Shown: positions 18,970 to 28,485, numbered from the stretch's first letter. The stretch: 64,000 nt of DNA from Pseudoalteromonas citrea (GCF_000238375.3 NZ_AHBZ03000014.1:620001-684000); one strand, 5' to 3'. Program-made: numbers and translations. The notes: generated by a model not told the origin, from the letters alone.

Positions 18970-19049
18970 GGGCAACTCTGTGGCTCAGGGAGTTTATACG
19001 ACAGGCTCTATAAGCTGGCTAAATTATAATTCGTGGTAATTTTTTACAG
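18970..19049. other. Short gap between the kinase gene and the 3' end of the CsrB-like RNA
   Basis: Nothing recognisable beyond the end of the RNA gene on the opposite strand. Confidence 0.5.
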
Positions 19050-19078
19050 AAAAAACTAAGGCGCAACCAATGTGCGCC
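19050..19078 (-). terminator. Intrinsic terminator of the CsrB-like RNA
   Basis: On the minus strand GGCGCA pairs with TGCGCC around CATTGGT, followed by TTAG and six T. This fixes the direction of transcription as minus. Confidence 0.9.
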
Positions 19079-19550
19079 CTAATCTGACTACATCCATGCT
19101 CGGTATCCTATACCTTGCGTGAAGCCATCCTATTCATCATCCCCTGAACGGGTATACATCCATAAAGACCCGATCTTCATCCTTGTCTTCATCCATTTAC
19201 ACATCCTGTGTTCCCTTAACCTACCTGGCTGTCCACTTCCCGTTATTCCGTCGGGTGTTCCTTGCACATCCTGTGCATTCCTACCTATCCTTATTGCATA
19301 TTTCCTCTATGCACTGCCACCTTGGCGTCCACTTTGCCTAATCCTTTTAGCACTCCCAAACACGTCCTGTGTTTATCCTTTGTCCTTGCTATAGCTCCGC
19401 TATAAACTTACATCCTGTAAGTTCCTACTGCTTCAATCCTTGCTCCCTTTGCTCCTTGCAAATGTTACATCCTTTGTAAACGAATCCAGTTCGTAGCTTC
19501 AAGCTACTTTGCCTTCCTGACCTAATAAAGTTTACTCTGATCGCACCTTA
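19050..19550 (-). ncRNA. csrB: CsrB/RsmZ-type CsrA-sequestering small RNA (about 480-500 nt)
   Basis: Read on the minus strand this gene-free stretch holds about 30 GGA motifs (my count) where chance would give about 7. The core ACAGGATGT, the high-affinity CsrA site, occurs three times (19200-19210, 19265-19275, 19409-19419). Many GGAs are hairpin loops with different but matched arms: TGCACA/TGTGCA, AACTTACA/TGTAAGTT, TATAGC/GCTATA, AAACACG/TGTGTTT (one wobble), ACGAA/TTCGT and TTACA/TGTAA. Such covariation with a kept loop means RNA structure, not protein. CsrB RNAs bind many CsrA dimers and relieve their repression of mRNAs. The 3' end is the terminator at 19050-19078; the 5' end is not fixed and lies at about 19530-19580. 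Confidence 0.88.
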
Positions 19551-19625
19551 TTTAAAGAGAGTGAAAGTAATAAATTTTAGGAAACAATATTGTAAAAATA
19601 TATAAACACATAATAAACATAAACT

Positions 19626-19644
19626 TATAATGATAATCATTGCT
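19626..19644. promoter_or_regulatory. Fur-box-like palindrome upstream of the CsrB-like RNA
   Basis: TATAATGATAATCATTGCT matches the 19-bp Fur consensus GATAATGATAATCATTATC at 15 of 19 positions, all 15 consecutive. It lies between the activator-like dyad and the probable promoter. Iron control is inferred; IHF or another AT-rich-site binder is possible. Confidence 0.5.
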
Positions 19645-19680
19645 AATAACGTCAGGATAAAACACCTTAGCTCACAAACA

Positions 19681-19698
19681 TGTGAGATAATGCTTACA
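19681..19698 (-). promoter_or_regulatory. GacA/UvrY-type upstream activating site
   Basis: On the minus strand the sequence is TGTAAGCATTATCTCACA: TGTAAG-N6-CTCACA, one base off the TGTAAG-N6-CTTACA consensus of GacA/UvrY/VarA. It is about 110-160 bp before the estimated RNA start, a range similar to other csrB/rsm genes. It starts 1 nt past the stop of the GNAT gene. Confidence 0.6.
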
Positions 19699-19699
19699 A

Positions 19700-20350
19700 T
19701 TACTCTTCCGTTATGTCTATGACCTTCTCTTTAAACATTAACTCTCCATTTACTTTATTAAAGCCCAGTGTTCTTAAGGAGCGGTATCCATGACTAGTAA
19801 AAAATGCTTTTTGTTCTATTTTAGTTACAAACACAGCCATACCTGATGCTGCGTCATTGGTTGCCACTAAATCATCTAAACCTGCCAATAAATAATGCCC
19901 TAACCCCTGCCCTTGAATATGTGGATCTACAGCAATAAACGCTAAAAAATAATAATGACCGTACTCCGACAACGCTAACCGTATAGTGTCTTCTTTCTCT
20001 ATAAGCTGCTGTGTTTGCAGATAACCCGCGCTCATCATAAGTCGAAGTCGCCAATGCCAATAACGAGATGCTTGCAAACTGCTTTTTGCTTCAAAAACAC
20101 ACGCTGTTGCAACTAAATTACTGCCTTCAAACAAACCTATGATCGGTTGCTGCCCTTGTCCAAAACTCGCCAGTTCTTCACGGATCAAGGCACGCAATTT
20201 GGCTTCATAATCTTGCTCTTTTTTAGCCGTTAACATCGCTCGTAAAATAGGATCATCATGATACGCCTGATAAAGTAAACTTGCCGCCACACGTGTGTCT
20301 TCTGGTGATAAATATTTAACTACTAGTTGGTCTTGTTGTAATACTCGCAT
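19700..20350 (-). CDS. GNAT-family N-acetyltransferase
   Basis: 216 residues with the GNAT core: a conserved AFIAVDPHIQGQGLGHYLL motif A (acetyl-CoA pyrophosphate loop Q-G-Q-G-L-G) and a C-terminal FFTSHGYRSLRTLGF motif B. Substrate unknown. I start at ATG 20350, with GGAAGGGA just upstream; the frame stays open for 80 more codons, but that part is the promoter region of the divergent gene and has no family match. Its stop is 1 nt from the CsrB-RNA activator site, so read-through into that RNA gene is possible. Confidence 0.85.
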   Translation of the reverse strand: MRVLQQDQLVVKYLSPEDTRVAASLLYQAYHDDPILRAMLTAKKEQDYEAKLRALIREELASFGQGQQPIIGLFEGSNLVATACVFEAKSSLQASRYWHWRLRLMMSAGYLQTQQLIEKEDTIRLALSEYGHYYFLAFIAVDPHIQGQGLGHYLLAGLDDLVATNDAASGMAVFVTKIEQKAFFTSHGYRSLRTLGFNKVNGELMFKEKVIDITEE

Positions 20351-20570
20351 ACTATCCCTTCCATTATTGTTATCTGATTGATTGGGGCTATAGAAGTTAA
20401 CGCTGTAATGACTATAGTTGAGTGGCTGTTTTTTATGCAAACCCAAGATGTTGTTATAATGAGCGGAATAACTTCCCATATAAAAAAGGGTACGTTGAAC
20501 ACACAATAAGGTACTGCTGCAAAGTCGCAAACCATGATATAATCGCGACTTTATTCGCCGGGAGAATACG

Positions 20571-20834
20571 ATGCATAACGCTGTGCTCAAAGCAATTGCC
20601 TCTTTATGTCAAGAAGGTAAAACACCGACCGTGGCACTGACCAAAGCGAGGTTGTCGGAACCGGTTGCCATGCCGCATATTATTGCCGGGATCACCGCCT
20701 ATAAAAACAATCCTTCATGCATTCACGAGATACAAACACACGCGCCAAGCGAACAGACAAGCGAGTACGAAAGTCAACTCGACCGCATTGAAGGTAAGCT
20801 CGATTTACTCCTATCCATTTTGCAAAAGAACTGA
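20571..20834 (+). CDS. Small conserved protein, possibly a KfrA-type winged-helix fold
   Basis: 87 residues. The first half (LKAIASLCQEGKTPTVALTKARLSEPVAMPHIIAGI) resembles the N-terminal DNA-binding motif of KfrA-like proteins (E-G-K-x-P-T-V-x-L-x-K-x-x-L); the second half ends in a coiled-coil-like helix (YESQLDRIEGKLDLLLSILQKN). This assignment is by eye only. Strong GGGAGAA site 5 nt before the ATG. The stop is 4 nt before the DUF2310 gene, so the two form an operon. Confidence 0.75.
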   Translation: MHNAVLKAIASLCQEGKTPTVALTKARLSEPVAMPHIIAGITAYKNNPSCIHEIQTHAPSEQTSEYESQLDRIEGKLDLLLSILQKN

Positions 20835-20838
20835 TGAT

Positions 20839-21612
20839 ATGTTTGTTGTAGATTTAACTTTTGACTGTTACCAAGACACAACGCTAGACACGGCAGAACA
20901 AGCCATTAATAGATTGGTTAATGCGCTACGTTTTAACGGCCAAATTATTGGCGATGAGTTCCCTACCGTGCTAAAAGATGGCTATTTTATCACGCGTGTT
21001 ATGTGTCCATTGGAAGACTCTTTGCACCCTTTGCATCACAGTCCTTTTGTGAAACATGCAATCGACCAACTACAACAAGGTGGCTTACTTGCACCCAAAG
21101 TAAAGGTGATTGGTCAAGACATCCATGCTAATGGGGCTGATGCGTGTCAGGATCCTTCAAGTTATATTTTATACACAACCTATGTTCATACTTGTAGCCC
21201 GCTATATTGCGGTGATGATTTCTTACCGGTCCCACTTTATAACATACCCCCAATCGCTAACGGTGATTACAAAGCTCTGATAAAATGGCAAGAAGACTGG
21301 CAAGCATGCGACCAAATTCAAATCAATGGTGCCACACGATGCGAATTCCCAGCGCTTCATGAAATATCAAGCCCTGACAGTGACTTGTTTCGTCGTGGGA
21401 TGGACTTAACCAAACGTATTAAGCATTTAACCAAGAAGAATGTGTATTATTATTTATATCGGGTGGGCGGGGAAAGCCTAGACGCTGAACGCAACAGAAA
21501 ATGCCCGTCATGTGACGGGGAGTGGGCACTGCCAGAACCTTGGTTTGGGCTTTTTGACTTTCGCTGTGAGCAATGCCAATTAGTGTCTAATATATCTTGG
21601 GACTTTCAATAG
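20839..21612 (+). CDS. Zn-ribbon-containing protein, DUF2310 family
   Basis: 257 residues. The C-terminus carries a zinc ribbon (CPSCDGEW ... FRCEQCQLV), and the body shows the family's conserved FxCYQDTTLDTAEQAINRLVNALR start. COG annotations call this a possible nucleic-acid-binding protein, but the function is not known. Start ATG 20839, 4 nt after the preceding stop; the longer reading from 20665 overlaps the upstream gene and is rejected. Its 3' end faces syd. Confidence 0.85.
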   Translation: MFVVDLTFDCYQDTTLDTAEQAINRLVNALRFNGQIIGDEFPTVLKDGYFITRVMCPLEDSLHPLHHSPFVKHAIDQLQQGGLLAPKVKVIGQDIHANGADACQDPSSYILYTTYVHTCSPLYCGDDFLPVPLYNIPPIANGDYKALIKWQEDWQACDQIQINGATRCEFPALHEISSPDSDLFRRGMDLTKRIKHLTKKNVYYYLYRVGGESLDAERNRKCPSCDGEWALPEPWFGLFDFRCEQCQLVSNISWDFQ

Positions 21613-21618
21613 TAGGGC

Positions 21619-22197
21619 TTAATAGCTAAGCCCTTGTAATAACTCCTCTATAGAAGAGGCCAAAACATGGTGAGGTTCTTTGCCTACGTATTCAAGGCAT
21701 ACCTCACCTGAACTAAGCTTCACCGTAATTAACAAGTCATCTTGCTCCGTTAACCCAATGAATACCGTCTCGGCTTGTTTTAGTTTGCGCTTCATTAACA
21801 CATGCCCCGTAATATTCTGTTGTAGCCTTTCATAATCATCATGATTCCACGGCTGCAATAACTCAATTTGATGTCCGTCAAATTGTGCCACAATATTACC
21901 TGCGTAAAATTGGCTATAAAACACAGTTAGCTGTTCAGGAAACTCGCACTCCAAAGCATTTGCTAAAACATCGAAGTTATGTGCCTCGCTAAAAGGCGTT
22001 GCTTGCCACTGAATTTGGCCATCAGCCATCGGCTCACCTACTTCACAGGCACTTGGCCATGCTTTGTCGTAATACATACAGGGCAATGTACCATGCTTGC
22101 TTTGATACGCTTGTGCGTGATTTTTATGTACTTGCGTTAAAATCTGCTTTATCACCTTACTGCCAACTATTCTATGATCGGTTATAATAGCGCTCAT
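21619..22197 (-). CDS. syd: SecY-interacting protein Syd
   Basis: 192 residues of the Syd family, a soluble protein that binds SecY at the membrane and is thought to proofread translocon assembly. Visible family elements are KHGTLPCMYYDKAWPSACEVG, a negatively charged concave-surface region and the C-terminal ELLQGL. I use ATG 22197 (MSAIITDH); a GTG three codons upstream also reads in frame. It is divergent from queF with a gap of only 21 nt, so the promoters must overlap. Confidence 0.93.
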   Translation of the reverse strand: MSAIITDHRIVGSKVIKQILTQVHKNHAQAYQSKHGTLPCMYYDKAWPSACEVGEPMADGQIQWQATPFSEAHNFDVLANALECEFPEQLTVFYSQFYAGNIVAQFDGHQIELLQPWNHDDYERLQQNITGHVLMKRKLKQAETVFIGLTEQDDLLITVKLSSGEVCLEYVGKEPHHVLASSIEELLQGLSY

Positions 22198-22218
22198 TGT
22201 AACCACAAATGGTGAAAC

Positions 22219-23064
22219 ATGACAGATTACACCAACGCCCCAGAACTAAAAGCCTCTATATTGGGCAAAACAACAGACTATGCTCAACAATATGATGCCA
22301 GCTTGCTTTATCCGATCCCCCGTAAGCTCAATAGAGACCAAATCTCTGTTGATGAGGCAGACTTACCATTTTTAGGGGAAGATACTTGGACTGGCTATGA
22401 GCTATCTTGGCTTAACGCAAAAGGGAAACCGCAAGTCGCAGTTGCGACCTTTATCTTTCCTTGCCAAAGTAGCCATATTGTTGAGTCAAAGTCGTTTAAA
22501 CTTTATTTAAATAGTTTTAATCAAACACGGTTTACAGATCAAAAAACCGTATTAGATACTCTTACTAAAGATTTATCAGCCGTAACGCACTCTGAAGTCG
22601 AGGTAGTGCTCTATAAAGCAAACGATCACGACTGTATTGCTTTTACGTCTATGCCGGGGCAATGCATTGATGATTTGGATATCGAGGTTGAACACTATAG
22701 TCCGATAGAGAATATGCTAAAGCAAAAGTCTTCAGACATCGTTAGCGAAACATTGCATAGCCACCTCTTAAAATCTAATTGCCTGATCACTTCACAGCCT
22801 GATTGGGCGACAATTATTATTGAATATACGGGCGTTGCGGTATGCCATGAATCTTTACTACGCTATTTAATTTCTTTTCGTAGCCATAATGAATTTCATG
22901 AACAATGTGTTGAGCGGATTTATTGTGAATTACAACGCACTTTCGCATTTGAAAAGCTTGCGGTATATGCCCGTTATACTCGCAGAGGCGGATTAGATAT
23001 TAACCCATACCGCTCTAACGAGCATAACAAAACGCCTTACGCGATCAGAACTAATCGCCAGTAA
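22219..23064 (+). CDS. queF: NADPH-dependent 7-cyano-7-deazaguanine reductase (type II QueF)
   Basis: Reduces preQ0 to preQ1 in queuosine biosynthesis. The 281-residue length is that of the two-domain (unimodular type II) enzymes. The QueF motif [12 protein letters not shown] begins at residue 89, and the nucleophile cysteine is C188 in [16 protein letters not shown] start with GGTGAAA upstream. Its last 14 bp overlap the end of the convergent cyclophilin gene. Confidence 0.97.
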   Translation: MTDYTNAPELKASILGKTTDYAQQYDASLLYPIPRKLNRDQISVDEADLPFLGEDTWTGYELSWLNAKGKPQVAVATFIFPCQSSHIVESKSFKLYLNSFNQTRFTDQKTVLDTLTKDLSAVTHSEVEVVLYKANDHDCIAFTSMPGQCIDDLDIEVEHYSPIENMLKQKSSDIVSETLHSHLLKSNCLITSQPDWATIIIEYTGVAVCHESLLRYLISFRSHNEFHEQCVERIYCELQRTFAFEKLAVYARYTRRGGLDINPYRSNEHNKTPYAIRTNRQ

Positions 23065-23938
23065 TTATGCGTGTCGGAATGGTAATTGAGCACACATCAG
23101 CATAATTAGGCCGCTCAACGAACCACGCTTCGGGGCGGCTTTTTCTTGCTTGAATTAAAGCTTGAAACTCTGTGTGCTCAGTATCAAATACGGCAAATTG
23201 CGTTTTATCTATTGCGCTAATATCACTGAGTACCCGCGCATGAGTAATGACATTAAAGTCCGTACCTGGCAATGGTGTACGCATTAATCGATTAACGTGT
23301 TCCATACCATGCAACACCCGCCCAAACACCGTTATATTCCTGTCTAAATAACGCACTGGCGCAAGCGCAATATAAAACTCTGTACCGCCACTGTTAACCT
23401 CGTTTCCACGCGCCATAGCAAAAATACCTGTGCAATGGGTTTGCCATGTATTTTTGCCATCAGCCGACTGCGCAACCGCAAAACCATCCAAAAAGCCTGT
23501 CACAGGGGCATAACCGTCAATCATTTTTAAAGAAGTAATAGACAAGCGGTTCTTGCTGGTATAAAAAAACTCAGCATCAACCGCCCTTTTCGCCTTGCTC
23601 AGTTTTGTAGTATCACCTTGATCACCCCCTTGCGCGACAAACCCTTCCACAAATCGATAAATGCTCAGCCCATCGTAAAATTTTTCTCGAACCAGGTTTT
23701 TGATATTTTTCACATGCTCTGGCGCGAGCTGTGAATTAAGCTCGATATAAACAGAGCCAGTAGCAAGCTCAAACTTAAGTACTTGCTCGTTATTGACAGC
23801 ACGCCAGGCATCAGCAGGAGCAGCTGCGATAATTTCATGGGGAGCACGCAATCCGCTTTGTGAAGCATAATTAAAAAACGAGGCTAAACTGAGGGTGATT
23901 GATAAACATGAAACACCCGCCATTTTCATCATTGGCAT
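23051..23938 (-). CDS. Periplasmic cyclophilin-type peptidyl-prolyl isomerase
   Basis: 295 residues: signal peptide ([25 protein letters not shown]) then a cyclophilin domain with [57 protein letters not shown] and [11 protein letters not shown]. The catalytic region reads Y-R-F rather than the common F-H-R-V, but the R is in place. The last 60 residues are an extension of unknown role. The start ATG follows directly on the stop of the upstream solute-binding gene, with no spacer, so translation is coupled; it is the last gene of the tamA-tamB transcript. Confidence 0.88.
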   Translation of the reverse strand: MPMMKMAGVSCLSITLSLASFFNYASQSGLRAPHEIIAAAPADAWRAVNNEQVLKFELATGSVYIELNSQLAPEHVKNIKNLVREKFYDGLSIYRFVEGFVAQGGDQGDTTKLSKAKRAVDAEFFYTSKNRLSITSLKMIDGYAPVTGFLDGFAVAQSADGKNTWQTHCTGIFAMARGNEVNSGGTEFYIALAPVRYLDRNITVFGRVLHGMEHVNRLMRTPLPGTDFNVITHARVLSDISAIDKTQFAVFDTEHTEFQALIQARKSRPEAWFVERPNYADVCSITIPTRIITGD

Positions 23939-24772
23939 TTATTGATTTCCTTCATTATTATTTTTATACCAATAAGTAGCATTACTCAATGGTGCGCTTG
24001 GCGGAAGTAAAGGGTTGACCAAATCTATGCGTTTTCGATTTGCCAAATTCGCATCTTTTAACCGAGTGGCAAAGTAGCGATTAAACAATTTGTCAAAACT
24101 ACCATCTGAATGGGCTTGCTCTAAACCTGATTTTAACTTTTCATAAAGTACCACATCGTTTTTAGCGACAAAAAAATAGACCGCCGACGGGTAGTAATAA
24201 ATATGGTGAGGGTCCGCCTGTATACCCGATTCAGTATCTAAATATACGCCATCAAGTACATCTGTCGGCAATACATCGAAGCGTCCTGAGCGAAGCATTT
24301 CATAGGCATTTCCCTCTCTAGGGTAAGATACTACCTTTAAATTATTTTTTTTAAAAATATCTAAATCTGGCCAATCATCCCTAAGCCCGAAGTGCACACT
24401 CTGAAAATCCCCTATTGTATTCAATTTTTCCATACGGGATACATCAGCTTTGCGTATTAGACCGAGACGATACCCCAATACACCTTTAACTAAAGGAATC
24501 CTAATCGCTCGCGCTAACTTTTCTCGTTTAGAGGATGTCACAGACCAAAAAACATCAATGCCATTGCTTTTCCCTAGTAAGCGAATTGCTCTTTTTTGCG
24601 TTGGAATATCATAAACAAACTTTAACTCAGGTGGTGATTCACCATAAGAAAGCGCAAGCTTTAAAAGAGCTTGTACATAGGGATCAGCCCCAACCGTGAT
24701 CCTTACCGAACCTTGTGCGTAAACAGTATGAATAGACAAAAATAATGCCACTACAACCCATAACAACCGCAT
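23939..24772 (-). CDS. Periplasmic solute-binding-like protein (SBP_bac_3 type)
   Basis: 277 residues with signal peptide MRLLWVVVALFLSIHTVYA and a bilobal amino-acid-binding-protein fold. No transport permease or ATPase genes adjoin, and the ligand-site pattern is not that of known amino-acid binders, so it may be a sensor or orphan binding protein. The ATG overlaps the tamB stop by 1 nt (TAATG) and the stop directly abuts the cyclophilin start, so it is translationally coupled to both. Confidence 0.8.
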   Translation of the reverse strand: MRLLWVVVALFLSIHTVYAQGSVRITVGADPYVQALLKLALSYGESPPELKFVYDIPTQKRAIRLLGKSNGIDVFWSVTSSKREKLARAIRIPLVKGVLGYRLGLIRKADVSRMEKLNTIGDFQSVHFGLRDDWPDLDIFKKNNLKVVSYPREGNAYEMLRSGRFDVLPTDVLDGVYLDTESGIQADPHHIYYYPSAVYFFVAKNDVVLYEKLKSGLEQAHSDGSFDKLFNRYFATRLKDANLANRKRIDLVNPLLPPSAPLSNATYWYKNNNEGNQ

Positions 24773-27700
24773 TACTCACCTCTATCAAATTTATACAGCA
24801 GGTCTATACTATCGTATAAACCGCTGGTCGCCTCAATATACATTTTCGAAAACACCCGATAACGCACCGCAATTTCACTCAAAGAATCAAATACCCCCAC
24901 ACGGTAACTCACTTGCACATTCGGTGTTATATAACCTGAGACTTCCACTTGAGTGCTATCACCACTGCCTTTTGCCGTTAGGTTAACGTCATTTATTCCT
25001 AATTTTTCACCCGCTTTTGCCACTACCCCCTCACTACGTTGGATACTCTGGGATAATAGAAATTGCGTCAGCATTGTGTTGTTATCACTGTTACTTTGCC
25101 CTAAAGGTTCACCATTGAGTAAATATGCCAAAGCTTGTGCCTGATCCATCGATGGTTCAGAAAATACAGTTAATACTGGTTGCGTGGCGCTGCCTGTAAG
25201 TTCTACTCCCACTTTGACATTATCCGCAGTAACCTCAGGGTTACGAATCGCACTGACATTTAAATAGGGCTTATCTGGTGAGCCATTAAAGCCAACCTGA
25301 CCATGATCAATCAATAAGTCTTGCCCAAAAGCGCGGTACTTCCCTTCTCTTAAAGATAGCTCACCAGTTACTATTAATGGCGTCTCTGTTTGCTTAGTAA
25401 CGTCTAAGTCTCCCGTAATATAGCTATCTAACCCCAAAGCTGTTACCCGCAGGTCATCAAGTATTTTCATTGACAGATCTAAGTCGTAATCTATTAACGA
25501 GTCGTCATTTCCTACTACTTTTGCGTCTAAAATATACTGATCATCAGAGACCTGTACGACACCTTGTGGTAATGATTCTATTGCAATACGACCATAAGGT
25601 ACCACCAGCTCCCCAGAGATTTCAGCCTGATTATGAGCATATGTAATCGTTAGATCAGGCGATAAGCCCAATTCGATATCCGGTTGTGGTGAAACTAAAA
25701 AGTCTTGTCCTGATGCATTCAAAGACAGTGCCAATGACTCTTGCCAAGCGAGAGCGCCTGAGAGCGTTAAATCCCCCCCCTCTAAAGCATAAAACTGCCC
25801 TTTGATATCGGCTTGCTGTTTATTAAAAGTCACTTCAACATTCGATTTATGTATCGCAACTGGGCTAACTGGGCTTTTAACTGCAAATTGTGTTAACTGC
25901 ATTGCACCGTGAAAATTGGGCGTCTCGAACCCATTTAGAACTGATACATCTGCGTTCAATATACCTGACAGCGCCATAGGCTGCTGTACCAATTGCTCCA
26001 TGAATGGAGATAATTTGGCAAGGTTAACGTCATCAACTATCAGCTTAGCAGTCGCGTTACGATAGTCAGCGATAGGTACATCCATGTCACCCTTTAAGTT
26101 GCCTAATAATGACGATGTTAAATGCCAATCTAATGCCATGTGATCTTTATCGCTACGCATAACAACATTTATCGACTCAGCAGGCAAAACACGCGCTTGC
26201 TGAGCAAAATCAGCCCTTATTGAAGTATCCTTAAAATCTAATACAGCATTGGCATCAAGGAGCTCTCCTGCAAACCATTTAGCATTTATCTCTCCTTTAC
26301 CTACTCCTGCCATTTGCAACTTGTCGGTCAGAATATTAAAGTCACTTAACTCCACTTTTGACAATGACATCGCCGCGTGCCCTGCTAAATCAACGGTGTG
26401 CTGTGCTTGTAAACACACTTCGCTGCGCTTAACCGCCCAACAATGAGGCATAATTTCACTTTTTTTATTAGAAACCAAAAATTGAACCGGTGAAACCAGC
26501 TCTATTGGTAAGTCTAAATAAGTTATTTTGGCGTGAGGTAGTCTCCCTTGCCACTGATCCTTTTCTAATCCACCTTGGATCTCTATCTGAGTAGCAATAG
26601 TTCCCGCTGAGTTAAGATGAATAGTATGCTGCTGCTTGTTGCCCGCCAATGACAACATGATATTTTCGAGCTGCTCATTGGCTAGACTTAAATGGGCAAA
26701 AGTCATATTAATATCACTTTCCCAGCCCTTTTCTAGATTAACATCAGCCGTGATCTTCCCATTCGATATAACTGCGTTATCATATTTGATATGAGACACA
26801 TTACTTTTAACGTAAATATGCGGATGACTGTGATCTCCCTTGAGTGTTACTTCACCTGTTAAATGTGCATCAATTGCAAGTAAAGCATTATGTTTATGAT
26901 CAATATAAAACCGTCCACTCAAGTCAATTTCATCCCCCATCACACCACTGAGTTGCACAATACTCTCACCATAATTGAGCTCTAACTGCTCAATAGCACC
27001 GTATCCTTGTTCATTTAGAGTCAGTTTAACTTCGGCCCCCAATGGAACATCCTGAGAGTCACCTTTTAGAGATAATTTATCTACAGCTAGCAGCCAAGCT
27101 TCACCTACTTTGTTAAATTTCGCGTGAAACTCTCCAGTTAATCGTGTCTGTATATTTTCAACTAGCATCCCTAAAGGGAGTTTTTGTAAATCTCCTTGAA
27201 TAGTCGCAAACACCCCTGTGTTCCAATCGAGTTTTGCCTTAAAATTTGTGCGAGCTTCATTTATAGTTAATTTAGCCTCGTCCACATTCAGGTGAGTCAT
27301 ACCGCCATGCAGACTTATACGGCTGCTAAGTGTGCCTAGTTTCGTCGCACTGGCGCTTCCCTGTAACACTGCATGATATTTATTTGCATGGCCTTGGGCT
27401 TGCAATGTCAGTTCACCCGCTTCAATACTTTCGATATTTAACGCGCCCCCAGCTACCCTTGCTTTTTGTTTGAGCGCCCCTTCGACCGTAAATGGCCAAT
27501 TGGGTGTCGTGAGGTCCAAGTGACTTACCACATCACCGACCACACTGCCTTGCCCACTAGTTACAACAGTTAAATTGCTGAATGTTCCCATCGTCTTTAG
27601 TGATAATAATTGCGTTGGTGTCGTCAGCGTTGTAAAGCTTTCCACCTGCCAATCTTTGGTATTGAGTTGGGCATTTGAGCGCAAATGCAGGTCTTTATAC

Positions 27701-28485
27701 GCCATATGTACATCGCTCAATTGAAAGTGCGATCCCATTACAAACAACGACATTTCTATCTCTCGCAACACATGTTGCTGTTGTGCTTGCACAATATTTA
27801 TTTCACTAACATAAGCCTTCACAACATTTACGGTAAGAGGCAAGAACACTTCCTTCGGCACCAATGCAGGTATGATTGTCTCTAATTTATTTGTCTGCGA
27901 GTCCGTCTGCTGTATTAACTCTAAGTTAACGGAACCTAGTTGTAGCGTATCAATCTGAACCGTACTTTCTTGTAAAGATGCCGACAGTTTAAAATCATCT
28001 AAAGACACTGTTTGTGTTGGCAAATTCACCATAAGTCTTTTGACGTTTAGGTATTTCAACGTTGTGCTTATCGGAAGAGTCACTGACAAGGAGGAGGTGT
28101 CATTCCCCTCTGCTACGTTGGAACCTTGTTCATCCACTACCTGTACCGGTTCATTGTTTGCTACATCAGCGATGCCATGCTGCGTGACTTCAATATGGTC
28201 TACATCGCTTTTAATACATAACGTATCGCAATCAAACCATGACATCTCTATGCGAATATTACTGCCAGTGATCGACTGCTGCTTTGATTGATAGGTAAAG
28301 TTAACCTCACCACCAGAGAACACCGTCCGATTAGTCACACTGATATCCAACTCAGGAATAACTCGACTTACCGCAGATAGTAATAACTGATTACCCGTAA
28401 GAGTAAAAAGCATCCCTAACACGAATAGAAGAAGCCCAACAAACGCATACACACCCTGTATTTTTCTTAATTTTCTGTACAACAT
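24772..28485 (-). CDS. tamB: Translocation and assembly module subunit TamB
   Basis: 1237 residues. One N-terminal inner-membrane helix (about residues 13-33: YAFVGLLLFVLGMLFTLTG) is followed by a long beta-rich AsmA-like periplasmic span and the C-terminal DUF490/TamB domain (KAGEKLGINDVNLTAKGSGD ... YKFDRGE end). TamB spans the periplasm and with TamA helps outer-membrane protein insertion and is implicated in phospholipid transport. It overlaps the tamA stop by 1 nt, so the pair is translationally coupled. Length is near the E. coli 1259. Confidence 0.95.
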   Translation of the reverse strand: MLYRKLRKIQGVYAFVGLLLFVLGMLFTLTGNQLLLSAVSRVIPELDISVTNRTVFSGGEVNFTYQSKQQSITGSNIRIEMSWFDCDTLCIKSDVDHIEVTQHGIADVANNEPVQVVDEQGSNVAEGNDTSSLSVTLPISTTLKYLNVKRLMVNLPTQTVSLDDFKLSASLQESTVQIDTLQLGSVNLELIQQTDSQTNKLETIIPALVPKEVFLPLTVNVVKAYVSEINIVQAQQQHVLREIEMSLFVMGSHFQLSDVHMAYKDLHLRSNAQLNTKDWQVESFTTLTTPTQLLSLKTMGTFSNLTVVTSGQGSVVGDVVSHLDLTTPNWPFTVEGALKQKARVAGGALNIESIEAGELTLQAQGHANKYHAVLQGSASATKLGTLSSRISLHGGMTHLNVDEAKLTINEARTNFKAKLDWNTGVFATIQGDLQKLPLGMLVENIQTRLTGEFHAKFNKVGEAWLLAVDKLSLKGDSQDVPLGAEVKLTLNEQGYGAIEQLELNYGESIVQLSGVMGDEIDLSGRFYIDHKHNALLAIDAHLTGEVTLKGDHSHPHIYVKSNVSHIKYDNAVISNGKITADVNLEKGWESDINMTFAHLSLANEQLENIMLSLAGNKQQHTIHLNSAGTIATQIEIQGGLEKDQWQGRLPHAKITYLDLPIELVSPVQFLVSNKKSEIMPHCWAVKRSEVCLQAQHTVDLAGHAAMSLSKVELSDFNILTDKLQMAGVGKGEINAKWFAGELLDANAVLDFKDTSIRADFAQQARVLPAESINVVMRSDKDHMALDWHLTSSLLGNLKGDMDVPIADYRNATAKLIVDDVNLAKLSPFMEQLVQQPMALSGILNADVSVLNGFETPNFHGAMQLTQFAVKSPVSPVAIHKSNVEVTFNKQQADIKGQFYALEGGDLTLSGALAWQESLALSLNASGQDFLVSPQPDIELGLSPDLTITYAHNQAEISGELVVPYGRIAIESLPQGVVQVSDDQYILDAKVVGNDDSLIDYDLDLSMKILDDLRVTALGLDSYITGDLDVTKQTETPLIVTGELSLREGKYRAFGQDLLIDHGQVGFNGSPDKPYLNVSAIRNPEVTADNVKVGVELTGSATQPVLTVFSEPSMDQAQALAYLLNGEPLGQSNSDNNTMLTQFLLSQSIQRSEGVVAKAGEKLGINDVNLTAKGSGDSTQVEVSGYITPNVQVSYRVGVFDSLSEIAVRYRVFSKMYIEATSGLYDSIDLLYKFDRGE

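Noticed and set aside
19119-19394. 91-codon open frame on the plus strand rich in Pro, Leu, Ile and Ser
   Set aside because: It lies antisense to the CsrB-like RNA; its composition comes from the repeated TCC triplets (complement of GGA) and it has no ribosome-binding site.
19190-19480. CRISPR-like or direct repeat array suggested by recurring CATCCTGTG
   Set aside because: Repeats are only the common loop and nearby bases of RNA hairpins with differing arms; spacing is irregular and there are no spacers or cas genes.
20351-20590. 80-codon N-terminal extension of the GNAT protein at 19.7-20.35 kb
   Set aside because: No family similarity; a good ribosome-binding site precedes ATG 20350 and the extension covers the start of the divergent gene.
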